Of a DNA stretch of 64,000 bases, positions 1 to 10,720 are shown piece after piece (positions within the stretch are counted from its first letter, which is position 1; each line of letters opens with the position of its first letter). Source of the DNA: Vombatus ursinus (Eukaryota > Chordata > Mammalia > Diprotodontia > Vombatidae); assembly GCF_900497805.2 (NCBI RefSeq), contig NW_020954599.1:39026352-39090351 (forward strand). The letters are read 5' to 3'. A program made the translations under genes and the position numbers. A model generated the notes under the pieces. The model saw only the letters and a program-made list of their open reading frames with translations, did no database searches and was not told the origin of the DNA.

Positions 1-106
1 TTTTCTTTTCTTTTCTTTTCTTTTCTTTTCTTTTCTTTTCTTTTCTTTTCTTTTCTTTTCTTTTCTTTTCTTTTCTTTTCTTTTCTTTTCTTTTCTTTTC
101 TTTTCT
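1..106. repeat. (TTTTC)n pentanucleotide microsatellite
   Basis: About 21 nearly perfect copies of a TTTTC unit run from the window edge, so the true left end lies outside. A pyrimidine-only tract like this often marks the poly(A)-derived tail of a minus-strand retroelement, but no element is visible to its right. Confidence 0.97.
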
Positions 107-442
107 ATTTTTCCCTCCAGACTTTGGACTTCCTTCTAATGTGTCTCCACTTTGAGTAACTGTTTCTATTCTTGGCTTTTTTAAAATTACTCACAATCGC
201 ATATCCGCAGGTGAATGACAGTATGTGCATTGTGAAAGGTGGAAGGGTCAGACCATTATTCATTCTGAAGCTAACAAATAGAGGAAAACATAGTTTAAAT
301 ATTAGTTAGTAATGTTTAATTTCATAGTTAAAATGCATCTGTTCAGAAAATTAGGCTTATGTCACCTGAATCTTTAAGAATGGGTAATATTTGAGGGCAT
401 GTTGACCTATTAGCATAATTATAAAGGTGAAGGGAGGAGAAG
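107..442. other. Unassigned AT-rich sequence
   Basis: I recognise no gene, RNA or repeat family here. All frames are interrupted. Confidence 0.5.
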
Positions 443-630
443 GAATAAGCATTTATGTAGTGCCTGCTACATGCCAGGCACTGTGCTAAGTACTTTCCTA
501 TATTATCTCATTTAATGGTCAAAATAATCTCAGGAGGGAGATGCTATTATTGTCTTCCTTTTACAAATGTAAAAACTGAGGCTCAGAAAGGTGAAGTGAC
601 TTGACTAGGGTCAAATAGCTAATAGCTAAT
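443..630 (+). repeat. MIR-family SINE (ancient)
   Basis: The order of blocks is that of MIR: a 'catttatg-agtgcctgctac-atgccaggcactgtgctaag' type start, then a 'tctcattta' block, then 'aaactgaggctcagaaaggt' and a degenerate 'gacttg-ctagggtca' box. MIRs are inactive tRNA-derived core SINEs once mobilised by L2. This copy is old and diverged. Confidence 0.85.
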
Positions 631-1149
631 ATATAATGTTTTACCTTTATGGTCTTTAAAGTATAAAATTATACAAGAAGATATTGTACTTTCTCTATCT
701 ATCTTATACTTAGAAAGTCACTGCTGGTTTAAAGCTAATCATGCAAGAGCAACTTAAAAGATAAAAAGATGGAAGTAGGTCTTAAATGAGCTTCCAAAAA
801 AAAATACTCCAAAAAAATTGTTTAAAGAACAAAACTGGAGAATTTTTTAGGTGAGGAACTTGATAGTTATTGTTTTCTGTAAATTGAAAGAGAACTCTAA
901 AAATCAGAGTTTCTCACACTGAACTTTTAATAACATAATGAATTTTAGGAATTTTGAAGAATACTTTGTTAGTCTTTCATCCCTTTTATTAAAATAATGC
1001 CTTTGGAATTCAAGGCAAGAATTGAACTCTTGCAGCATGAAAATAGTATTGCCTCTGAAATCAGAGAACTTCTGTTCAAAGCCCACTTCTGTCCCATATT
1101 ACCTGTGTCACCATAAGAAAATAATCTTGAGGATACTATGTAACATAAT
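631..1149. other. Unassigned AT-rich sequence
   Basis: I see no gene-like structure. Short open frames on the minus strand around 0.9-1.2 kb are uncoded chance ORFs: they overlap the neighbouring SINE and show no known domain. Confidence 0.5.
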
Positions 1150-1367
1150 TGGACAGAGTGCTGCACTTTGAGTCAGGAAGATCAGAGTTCAAATTCTGCC
1201 TGGGTGACACTGGACAAATCACTTAACCCTGTTTGCTTCAGTTTGCTCATTTATGGAAATGTAAGAATATCACCTACCTTCCAGGGTTGTTATGAAGATC
1301 AACTGAAATAATATTTATAAAGAATTTTCAAAACTTTAAAGTATTATAGAAATGCTAACTATTATTA
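1150..1367 (+). repeat. MAR1/MIR-like marsupial SINE
   Basis: It has a tRNA-like head with a 'gagttcaaattc' B-box, a 'gacaaatcacttaaccct' core, 'ctcatttatggaaatg', and a tail of the 'gttgttatgaagatcaactgaaataatatttataaag...gctaactattatta' type. This head-core-tail order is typical of the marsupial MAR1/MIR-related SINEs. The exact subfamily is uncertain. Confidence 0.8.
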
Positions 1368-1459
1368 AATCAATTAATTTCCTTATATCTCAATCCACTA
1401 ATATGTATATAATACTCATTACTAACATGTAAATTTTAATTACTAATACATAAATTGAG

Positions 1460-1522
1460 TCAGTTAGACTAGATTGACTCTTAAGTTCCTCCCAGCTTTA
1501 AATCTATGTTCCTATGTTTCTA
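1460..1522 (+). repeat. CR1/L3-like LINE 3' tail fragment
   Basis: A short segment ('agactagattgactcttaag' then 'cctcccagctttaaatctatgttcctatg') matches the tail that ends many CR1/L3 LINEs and the SINEs that borrowed it. The copy is about 60 bp and old. Confidence 0.6.
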
Positions 1523-2250
1523 TTATTCTAAGTCATGCCCAGAGGGCAATAATGGAAATAACTGGAAGAAGCTGCAGAAAGACACATTTTAAACAAATTC
1601 AGTAACATCTTCCTCATGAAGAAAGCTGTCTAAAATTGGATTGAGCTTTCCAGTACTGAACTAAGCATTTTTTAAAACAATTATTTTCTCAGAGGCAGAG
1701 CCAAGATGAGACACAGAAGCCAGGAAGTTTCCTGAGCTCTCCCCAGTTCGCCTCAGAAACAATGTTAAATTAAACGTCTAAAGGTTTCTGTAGCAACAGA
1801 ACCTACAAAAAGATGGAGGGAAATAGTTTTCCAGCTTAAGATAACTTGGAAGGACTTCAGGAAAGGTTTGTCTCACTTAGGTAAAAGGGCAGTGTAGCTC
1901 ATTGCAGACAGTGTCTAGGCAAGCCAGTGGGAAGATCTTAGTCACAGCACAGATCAGCAACTGATGCCTCTTGGTCCTGGCTAAGCAAACCAATGGCCCC
2001 CAACACAAGAAACTTGGGACAGTGCCCTCTATGGCCCAATTGAAGAGTTTAACTTCAAAAGTCATGAAATAGGTAGGAAAAAAATGAACAAGAAGCAAAA
2101 AGAAACTTTGACCATAGAAAATTACCATGGTGACAGGGGAGATCAAAACAAAAACTCAGAAGAAGACAACGTTGTGAATATACCTACATCCAAAATCTAA
2201 AAGGGAAATAAGAATTGGTCTTAAGCCCCAAAAGCCTTCTTGAAAGAGCT

Positions 2251-2265
2251 CAAAAAAGATTTTTT
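2251..2265. repeat. Target-site duplication, left copy
   Basis: The segment 'caaaaaagattttt' lies at the left edge of the inserted minus-strand L1 and is repeated with small changes at about 3288-3302. The uninterrupted host L1 5' region (compare 59616-59640) reads across this point. Confidence 0.65.
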
Positions 2266-3288
2266 TTAAATTTATTTATTTATTTTTAGTTTTCAACATT
2301 TACTTCCATAAGATTTTGAGCTCCAAATTTTCTCCCCATTTCTTCCTTGCTCCCCACCTGAAGACTGCATACAATTGGATATAGGCTCTACATATACATT
2401 CCTATTGAACCTATTTTCACATTGTCATTTTGTAAAGAAGAACTAGAAGCAATGAGAGAAACCACGAGAAAGAAGAAACAAAGGAAAAAAAGAAAAAAAA
2501 GAGAGGAAATAATACGCTTCGATTTGAATTCAGACTCAATGGTACTTTTCCTGTATATGGACACCATTTTCCATCATGAGTTCCTTGGGGTTGTCTTGGA
2601 TCCTTGCATTGATAAGAAGAGATGAATCTATCAAAGTTAGCAATCATACATTGTGGCTGTTATGGTGTTCTCCTGATTGTGCTCACTTCACTCAGCATCA
2701 GTTCATTTAAGTCTTTCCAGGTTTTATTGAAGTCTGCCTGCTCATCATTTCTTATAGCACAGGAGTATTCCATTATATTCATATATCACAACTTGTTCAG
2801 TCATTCCCCAACTAATAGGCATCCCCTCAGTTTCCAATTCTTTGCCACCACAAAAAGAGCTACTATAAATATTTTTGTACATGTGGGTCCTTTTCCCATT
2901 TTTATGATCTTTTGGGGATATAGGCCTAGAAGTTATATAGCTGAATCAAAGGGTATGCACATTTTTATAGCCCTTGGGGCACAGTTCCAAATTGCTCTCC
3001 AGAATGGTTGGATCAGTTCACAACTCCTCCAACAATGCATTAGTATTCCACTTTTCCCATATCTTCTCCAATATTTATTACTTTTCTGTTTTGTCATGTT
3101 GGCCAATGTGATAGGTGTGATGTGGTACCTCAGAGTTGTTTTGATTTGCATTTCTCTAATCAATAGTGATTTATAGCATTTTTTTCATGTGACTATAGAT
3201 GGCTTTAATTTCTTCATCTGAGCACTGCCTGTTCATATCCTTTGACCATTTATCAATTGGGGAATGACTTGTATTCTTACAAATTTGT
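2266..3288 (-). mobile_element. L1 LINE 3' fragment (5'-truncated), inserted in the plus-strand L1
   Basis: Read on the minus strand, this is the end of ORF2 followed by the 3' UTR and an 'aaaataaataaa'-type tail. The ORF2 C-terminal zone is seen in the open segment 3163-2933, with residues IKTTLRYHITPITLANMTKQ and then LMHCWRSCELIQPFWRAIW. These align with the cysteine-containing C-terminus of other mammalian L1 ORF2 proteins ('MRYHLTPVRMAIIKKS', 'LLHCWWDCKLVQPLWKSVW'). It is about 1.02 kb, flanked by a near-identical 14-15 bp duplication. 5' truncation is the normal outcome of target-primed reverse transcription. Confidence 0.92.
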
Positions 3289-3309
3289 CAAAAAATATTT
3301 TTAGAGGCA

Positions 3310-3800
3310 AATAAAAAAATGGGAAGAGAAATGAGAGGTATGCAAAAGAGAGTCAACAGCTTGGAAAAGGAAGGACAAAATTTGATAGAATAGAATTCCT
3401 TAAAAAATTTATATTTGGGACAAATTGGGGGGAAAATCCACTAAAAAAGCAACTCCTTAAAAAGTAGAATTGGCCAAATGGAAAATATGGTACACAAATT
3501 AATTGAAGAAAACAATTTGTTAAAAATTAGAATTGAGCAAGTGTAAGCTAATGACTCTATGAATAGGCACCAAGAATCAGTCAAATAAAATCAAAAGAAT
3601 AAAGAAGAAGAGGAAGAAGAAGAAGATGTAAAAAAAACCTCATTGGAAAAATAAAAACCTGGAAAATAGAACTAGGAGAAATAATTGAAGAATTATTGGA
3701 CTGCCTGAAAGCCATGATTTAAAAAAAAAGGAGTCTAGATACCATATTTCAAGAAATTATCAAAATACTGGTGATGAAGGAAAGGATGAAAGGAGAAAGA
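3310..3800 (+). pseudogene. L1 ORF1 remnant
   Basis: The sequence corresponds to the coiled-coil part of L1 ORF1 (an RNA-binding trimeric nucleic acid chaperone). The stretch encoding ENNLLKIRIEQ, a stop, then ANDSMNRHQESVK is visible at about 3510-3590, and ENRTRRNNxRIIGLPESHD-like codons at about 3655-3720. The same order appears in the copies at 13299-13592 (minus strand) and 59880-60080. Several stops and indels break it. Confidence 0.8.
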
Positions 3801-4231
3801 AAGGTGTAAATGGGGAGGGTGTGGGAAATAGGATGGAGTTAAAGATAGTAATCTGCAAATGAGAATGGCATGTACTCTCCCATAGAACATAAGCGGATAT
3901 GAGAGTAGATTAAAAATCAGAATTTTACAATATGTTATTTACAAGAAACACATATGATGCAGAGAGAAACATACAGAGTCAAGGTAAAAGGGTGGAGCAG
4001 AATATGTTATGCTCCAGCAGAAGTTTAAAAAAAAAAAAGCAGGGGTAGCAATCAGACAGACCAAAAGCAAAAATAGATCTAATTAAAAGAGATGAAGAAG
4101 GAAACTACATCTGGCAAAAGGTACCATAGACAATGAAGAAATATCAATAGTAAATATATATGCACCAAGTGGAATAGCATCCAGATTCTCAGAAGAGAAG
4201 TTAAATGAATTATAGGAAAAACTAGACAGCA

Positions 4232-4386
4232 GGGGGTAGCTAGCTTGCACAGTGGATAGAGCACCGGCTGTGGATTCAGGAGGACCTGAGTTCACATCCA
4301 GCTTCAGACACATAACACTTACTAGCTGTGTGACCCTGGGTAAGTCACTTAACCCCCATTGCCCAACTAAAAAAATAAAACAAAAA
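4232..4386 (+). repeat. tRNA-derived marsupial SINE with A-rich tail, inserted in L1
   Basis: It begins 'gggggtagctagcttgcaca', followed by 'gtggatagagcac', a 'cctgagttcacatccagc' B-box, 'tgtgaccctgggtaagtcac' and an A-rich tail. It is flanked by a 15-bp duplication (4217-4231, aaaactagacagca; repeated with one change at 4388-4402). The A-tail and target site indicate mobilisation by L1. Confidence 0.92.
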
Positions 4387-4860
4387 GAAAAAGTAGACAG
4401 CAAAACTATACAAGTGCAGGATCATAACTTCCCTCCTCAAAACTACATAAATCTAACCAAAAAATAAACAAGAAAGAAGTTAAGAAAGTTAATAGAATTT
4501 TAGAAAAGTTAGATATGACAGACCTCTGGAAAAAATTGAATGGGGATAGAAGGGATTATATCTTTTCCTCAGTGGTACATGGCACCTAAACAAAAAATTG
4601 ATCATGTATTAGGGCATAAAAACCTCACAATCGAAAGCAGAAAGGCAAAAATATTAAAACCCAAAAAAAGAGAAAAAATATGTATAATAAAGTGCCATGG
4701 AAAGATAGACTGAAAATTAATTGGAAACTAAATAATTTAATCCTAAAAAATGAGTATGTCAAACAACATATAATAGAAACAGTCAACAATTTAATCAGAG
4801 AACAACAATAATTAGACAACATATTAAAATGTTTGGGATGCAGCCAAAACAGTACTTAAG

Positions 4861-4862
<2 letters not shown>

Positions 4863-4910
<48 letters not shown>
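4863..4910. repeat. (AT)n microsatellite
   Basis: 24 uninterrupted AT units lie inside the L1 ORF2 remnant, so the repeat arose or expanded after the L1 insertion. Confidence 0.97.
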
Positions 4911-4912
<2 letters not shown>

Positions 4913-6611
4913 TTATATGAATAAAATAGAGAAAGAGGAGATCAATAAATTTGGCACGTGACTAAAAAAAAGCCAGAAAATGAACAAATAAAATATTCCC
5001 AATTGAATATCAAATTAGAAATACCAAAAAGCAAAGGAGAGTCTAATAAAATTGAAATTAAGAAAACTATTGAACTAATAAATAAAACTAAGACTGGTTT
5101 GATGAAAAAATAATGAAGTGACAAACCTTTGGTTAATTTGATTAGAAAAAAGAAACAAGAAAACCAAATGACCAGTATCAAAAATGAAAAGGGTAAATTT
5201 ACCACCTTTGAAGAGGAAATTAAAACGATGATTTGGAGTTATTTTGCCCAACTGTATGCCAATAAATATGACAACCTAAGTGAGATGGATAAATATTTAC
5301 CAAAAAAAAATAAAGAAGTAAATTTTCCAAATTAACAGAAGAGAAATAAAATACTTGAATAACCCCATTTCAGAAAAAGAAAATGAACAAACCATTAATG
5401 AACTCCCTAAGAAAAAATCTCCAGGGTCAGATGGATTTACAAGTGAATTTTACTAAACATTTAAAGAAGAGTTAATTCCAATATTATATAAACTATTTGG
5501 AAATACAGGCAAAGAATTTCAATTTCTTTCTATGATACAAATATGGTGCTTATACCTAAGTCAGGAAGGGCCAAAACAGAAAAAGAAACTTATAGACCAA
5601 TTTCCCTAAAGAATATAGATGCAAAACAAATAAATAAAATATTAGCAAGAAGAATACAGCAATTTATTACAAGGCTAATACACAATGACCAGGTGGAATG
5701 TATACCAGGAATGCAAGGCTGCTTCAATATTAGGAAAACTATCAGCATAATTGAACATATAAATAACAAAATTAACAGAAATCATATTATCTCAAGAGTT
5801 GCCAAAAAAGCTTTTGACAAAATATAGCACCCATAACCTAGTGAAAAACATTAGGAAACATAGGAATAAAAAGAGTTTTCCTTAAAATGATAAGTAGCAT
5901 CTATCTAAGCATTATATGAAATGAGGATAAGTTATAAGCTTTCCTAATAAGATCAGGGGAATAAGTATTTCCATTATCACCACTGTTATTCAATATTATA
6001 GAAATAGTAGCCTTGGCAACAAGAGAAAAAAAAGAAATTGAAGCAATTAGAATAAGCAATGAGGAAATGAAGCTATCACTCTTTGCAGATGACAAGATGG
6101 TACACATACAGAATCCTAAAGAATCAACCTAAAAAAAATACTTAAAATAATTAACAACTTTAGCAAAGTTGCTATATATAAAATAAACCCACATAAATCA
6201 TTGACATTTCTACATATTACTAACAAAAGCTGGCAGCAAGAAGAAGAGAAATTTCATTTAAAATACCTATAGACGATATAAAATATTTGGAAGTTTACCT
6301 GCCAAGACAAACCCAGAAAGCATATGAATACAATTACAAAATACTTTTCACACAAAAAAAGTCAGATATAAATAATAGGAAAAAATATCATGGGTAGGCT
6401 GAGCTAATATAATAAAAATGATAATTCTACCTAAGTTAATATACTTATTCAGGGCCATACCAATCAAACTACCAAAAATTATTTTATAGAGCTAGAAAAA
6501 ATAATAACAAAATTCATTTGGAAGAACAAATGGTCAAGAATATCAAGGGAATTAATGAAAAAAATGCAAAGAAAGGTGGACTAGCTATATCAGATCTAAA
6601 GCAGTAATCAT

Positions 6612-6790
6612 ATATACACACACACACACACATACATCCATGTATGTACATACATATATATGTATATGTGTGTGTGTGTATATATATGTATACATATATA
6701 TGTATGTATATACATGGATGTATGTGTGTATATATATGTATATGTGTATATATGTGTATGTATATATGTATATGTATATATATATACATA

Positions 6791-6845
<55 letters not shown>
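6612..6845. repeat. Compound CA / TATG / TG / TA microsatellite
   Basis: A (CA)n tract is followed by mixed 'tatgta' and 'tgtgta' units, a (TG)n block near 6790-6810 and a (TA)n block to 6845. The long ORFs over this tract in five frames are repeat translations (alternating Y, I, M, V, C, H, T), not genes. Confidence 0.96.
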
Positions 6846-6847
<2 letters not shown>

Positions 6848-7436
6848 CTGGCTAAGAAATAGAATGGTTTACCAGTGAAATATGTTAGGTACACAAGGCA
6901 CAGTAGTCAATGGCTATAGTAATCTACTCTTTGACAAATCCAAAGGCTCCAGCTTCTGGGATAAGAACTCACTATTTGACAAAAACTGATGAAAAAATGG
7001 AAAACAGAATGCAGAAACTAGGCATAGACCCATATCTAAACATAAAGGGTGATATAAGCAAACAAGGAGAGCAAGAAATAGTTTACCTGTCAGATCTATG
7101 GAGAAGGGAAGAATTTATGAAAAAAACAAAAGATAGAGAACATTTTGAAATGCAAAATGTATAATTTTGATTACATTAAATTAAAAAAGGTTTTGCACAA
7201 ACAAAGCCAATGCAACCAAGATTAGAAGCAAAGCAGAAAGCTGCTGGGGGGGATTACTGCCAGTGTTTCTGATATATGCCTCATTTCTAAAATATATAGA
7301 GAATTGCATCAAATTTATAAAAATACAAGTCATTCCCCAATTGATAAATGGTCAGATGATATGAACAGGCAGTTTTCAGATGAAGAAATTAAAGCTATCT
7401 ATAGCCATATAAAAATACTATAAATTACTCTCATTT

Positions 7437-7969
7437 TTTTTTCAGTCAAAGAAAAGGTTTATTACAGATCTGTCATATTGGTCATACTCTTAAGGAATCC
7501 AACACACCTGTGAGGTATTTTCTAGATTGTAAAAATCTGACTAGTGGCTAGATTGTAAGAATCTGAGCACCTTAATGGAGACAAGATGGACCTTATATAC
7601 AGAAAGACTGTGGGAGGGATCTAGGAGTGGCCAAGTAGTTTGGAGTGACTGGAGGAGGGGTCTAAGGAAGACCTACCTGAATGGGAGTGGCCAGTAAGCT
7701 GAGTTGAACAGAATGCCTGTGACCTGGACCTCCTGGCCAAGGGAGAATGGAGCTTAGCTAGGATTAAGGATAGAAAATGACTGTGAGCCATAGGGAGGTA
7801 AGACAATGGAGGGCTAGGCTAGGTTAAGGGTAACAGAATTGGGAGATTGAGTTTAGCCACAATGAAAGGCCAATTGATGGGATTATAACCTCAGGCAAAT
7901 GCCAGAGATTTGGCCCTGTGGGAAAGTCCAGGGTTTCTCCTTTTTGGGGTTTGGCTCCCATCTTCATCA
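7437..7969 (-). mobile_element. ERV long terminal repeat (3' LTR)
   Basis: On the minus strand the LTR starts TGATGAAGATGGG just after a GAGGGGGGAA polypurine tract, the arrangement typical of gammaretroviruses. A TATA-like box lies at 7593-7599 and an AATAAA signal at 7458-7463, about 130 bp downstream, giving a U3-R-U5 layout of about 530 bp. The 3' edge near 7437 is not sharp: a T-run blurs it. Confidence 0.8.
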
Positions 7970-7980
7970 TTCCCCCCTCA
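7970..7980 (-). promoter_or_regulatory. Polypurine tract next to the LTR
   Basis: The minus strand reads TGAGGGGGGAA immediately before the LTR. In retroviruses this tract primes plus-strand DNA synthesis, so it fixes the LTR edge and the strand of the element. Confidence 0.75.
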
Positions 7981-9185
7981 AAAAAATGGGACCCAAATTC
8001 TTTTGGGGTAAGAGGTGAAGGTCTTGGCGTCTGAAACTGCTACCACCTGGCAAGGGATGTAGAGCTGTCCCTGCCTCGAGGGAGTCCCAAAGAGGGGGTT
8101 GACTGGAACTGAGCACAGGCTGAATCCAGTGAACAATGGGAGGACATTGGCTGGTACCCGTTGTTTGCTACCAACTGCTGGTGAATGGCCTGTAGTCTGG
8201 AGGACACCAATCTGACAGAAAAAACTGCAGGGCCCAGATATGACAGGATAAAACATCTTTAACTCTGTTTGGATTTAGATAATTCCATTTTCCAACCATG
8301 CAGTATCAAATCCACTCCATAGCCAGACTCAGGAATAGCCAGGTAGGTAATCTTTTCAAAGGAACATAATGGGGAAACTGAGGCAGGAGGAGTCCCATCT
8401 TAGACTGAGGCTAAAATCGTCTTCTCAGATTTTCCTGATGTTGACTTCCCAACAGTACCACATTCTTTCTGAGTAGTTTGTGGCATTTCTCAAATGGTGG
8501 ATTATTGATTTATTGATGGATTATTTTGATCCATTAGAGAACTCAAAATAAAATCATGAGCTTTTTTTACCTCAAACAGCAAGTTTCACTAATCACAGCT
8601 TAGGAAAAAAAATTTTTTTCCAGGATTTACATCTCAAATTTAAATTTTTCCTGGTGTAAAAAGTCAATCTTTAGAGATTATTTCTATATACTTGCAAATT
8701 CTCAGCAAGACAAACCCCAAACAAGGTTTTTGGCAAGTTTACACATTACAACAATAACCAACAGTAGTCAAATTACTTTAGCGGTAACTAAATTACAAAC
8801 AGTTTTTTGACATAATTCCCTGATGCCAAACAATTAGCTCAACTTTCTCTCACACTTCCAGGGAAACATGGGGAGGTCTGGTGCACAGAGGGAAAAGGGG
8901 GATGGGTGGCTTAACTAGAGAAGATTGGCTCCCCAAATTCACCACATGACAGGAGAGCATAAGGAAGGTGTATTCAAACAACAGATCCTCAAATAGGCAG
9001 GGGAGAGGATATGTCTGGAGACATCCCTTAGTTTTCCCTTCAATGCCCATGCCCAGAAGGGTCGAGGGGCAGATAGGACCAGAGGAATTGGTTAAACCAG
9101 AGAACATAACATAAAGTGGGTAACCTTACCTTCAGCCTTGATTTTCACCCAGGGCTCGGCAAGAGTGATGGAGAAAGTGGGAGTG

Positions 9186-10720
9186 TTACCAAGCTCCCCT
9201 GTCATTCCCAGTCTTGAGAAGACTGGAGGATGGGGTACTGGGGGGTGACTCCACCACTTTTCCAACCTCAGGGGCAATCCTTCCTCCAATGGCCCTCCTG
9301 GTCACAGTCCCAAAGGCATTAGTCGTGGGGGCTCCGTCTGGGGGGAGTGCCCTGGAGAGGCATTCCTTGGACCAGTGGGCCTCCTTGTGGCACTCACTGC
9401 CCAAGTTGAGGGGCTTCCTCTGAGGGGGCACCCTGGAGGGGTGCTCCTTGGACCAGTGACCCTCCTAATGGCATTGAAAGCAAGTTTCCCCACTGCAGGA
9501 GTTGCTAGGAACACCCTCAGGTCTTTTCCTGACCATGACAGCAGCCAAGAATTGAGCATGTTCTCTGTCTCTAGCCCTTTCCCATCTTTTTCTTTCCTCT
9601 GCTGCTACTAAGTCTCTGTTGTTAAAAACTACTAAGGCCATCTCCAGTAATTAGGCCTGAGGTGTTTGGGGTCCCATTGCCAATTTCTGCGGTTTCTTCC
9701 TAGTATCTGGGGCAGACTGATTAATGAAATACATTCTAAGGATTGTTGCCCCTTCTATAGAGTTGGGATCTAAATTCATACAATTTTAATATCTTCTACT
9801 AGCCTGTCTAGGAAAAAGGCAGGGTTTTCCTTTTCTCCCTGAGTAATTTCCTTAATTTTTTGAAAATTGACTTGCTTTTGAAATGCAGTTCTTCTAACAG
9901 GCAAATTACCATATAGGATCTCTTTCCCTTCTACTCACACTTCTGATAATCCCATCCTGGGTCAGTAGTGGGAATAGTAGCTGTTCCTGGGGCATATTTT
10001 GTGGGGTTATTGTTAGCCAAATGGTCCCCAATTTTTTGGGTTTGTTCCCAGATTCTCCTCTTCTCCTCAATGGTACAACAGGTAAGGAAGAAGATATGCA
10101 AATCACCCCAAGAAAGCTCAAAATGTAGGGACACATCCCTAAAGCTCTCATTAAACTTAGTGGGATCTTCTGAGTATTTTCCCAGTTTCTCTTTGACCTG
10201 AATGAGGTGTGAAATGGAGAATAGAATATGTGCCCTAATTTTCCCATTAGGTGAGACAGGAACTTACATTAGGGGAAAAAAGCCCTAAAGGCACTGTGGG
10301 AACTGGGGCTGTGGAGGAAGGGAGATAGGCAGTCCGACTTCTTGTGTGTGAGGGAATGCAGAATGCTGGCTGAACTGGACTGGATTGCAAAACCTAGGGA
10401 TCTGGCTGACAAGGGAAAAATTTGGCTGGCACCTGAGGAGGGGGAGGGGTCAGGGGAGAAGATACTACCAAGACTGGGGCCTAGGTAGTCCTTTCCTCAG
10501 GGTATAGGACCTGGGGGAGGAGGTGCCCAGGCAAGGCCCTTGTCCAAAACCTGAGTAGGGGTTGCCTCTGAGGCAGGTGCCACCTCTGGAGCAGGGGCCT
10601 GGGGTGGAAATGCAAGCTAGGATACATGGAAGGTGAACAAGACAGGATACGAAGGGGGATGGGCTAGAGGAAAAGGAAAGGAAAACCAAGGGGGGGGCAT
10701 AGGAAACAGGGGTGGCCAAG
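9186..10720 (-). pseudogene. ERV gag remnant (proline-rich, capsid and nucleocapsid parts)
   Basis: From high to low coordinate there is a proline/serine-rich stretch (about 10.72-10.3 kb) resembling the p12 part of gammaretroviral Gag. Next is a capsid-like stretch (about 10.2-9.93 kb) with the FELSWGDLHI-type and IPTTDPGWDY-type blocks. Last come two zinc-knuckle-like patterns of the gammaretroviral nucleocapsid kind (about 9.49-9.35 kb; one reads ECHKEAHWSKEC). It is a fossil with several breaks and is not expressed as a protein from this locus as far as the sequence shows. Confidence 0.82.

Larger units (their letters stand above)
3880..7430 (+). pseudogene. L1 ORF2 remnant (endonuclease and reverse transcriptase)
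   Basis: Pieces follow the order of L1 ORF2. An endonuclease-like start lies at about 3890-4200 (a 'GVAI...IYAP' pattern). A linker at 5129-5335 contains NLIRKKKQENQMTSIKNEKG and LYANKYDNLSEMDKYL. The reverse transcriptase fingers and palm lie at 5543-5827 ([58 protein letters not shown]). The catalytic FADD motif lies at about 6078-6095. A late segment at 6910-7164 holds YLSDLWRREEFMKK. About ten or more frame breaks, a SINE and two microsatellites make it non-functional. Confidence 0.92.
1689..7434 (+). mobile_element. L1 LINE, marsupial type, nearly full-length, degraded and interrupted
   Basis: The element starts with the characteristic 'cagaggcagagccaagatg' 5' end and has a long 5' UTR, an ORF1 remnant (about 3.3-3.8 kb) and an ORF2 remnant (about 3.9-7.43 kb). 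It is split by a minus-strand L1 (about 2265-3288) and a SINE (4232-4386). ORF2 stops near the C-terminal cysteine-rich region, where an endogenous retrovirus begins at about 7437; the L1 3' UTR is missing. Many frameshifts and stops show it is long dead. It also contains (AT)n and TG/TA microsatellites. Confidence 0.93.

Noticed and set aside
1-106. CRISPR-like array
   Set aside because: The pentamer repeat has no spacers, and the genome is vertebrate. No CRISPR array is expected or present anywhere in the window.
2622-3176. 184-codon plus-strand ORF, the longest frame in the window
   Set aside because: It is antisense to the C-terminal part of a minus-strand L1 ORF2 and its 3' UTR; the same shadow frame recurs at 26293-26767.
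6514-6894. 126-codon minus-strand ORF and three 71-72-codon plus-strand ORFs
   Set aside because: They translate a compound microsatellite (alternating Y, I, C, V, H, T) and are open in many frames at once.
7978-8256. Possible envelope remnant of the ERV
   Set aside because: The 92-codon minus-strand frame next to the LTR has no recognisable surface or transmembrane envelope features.
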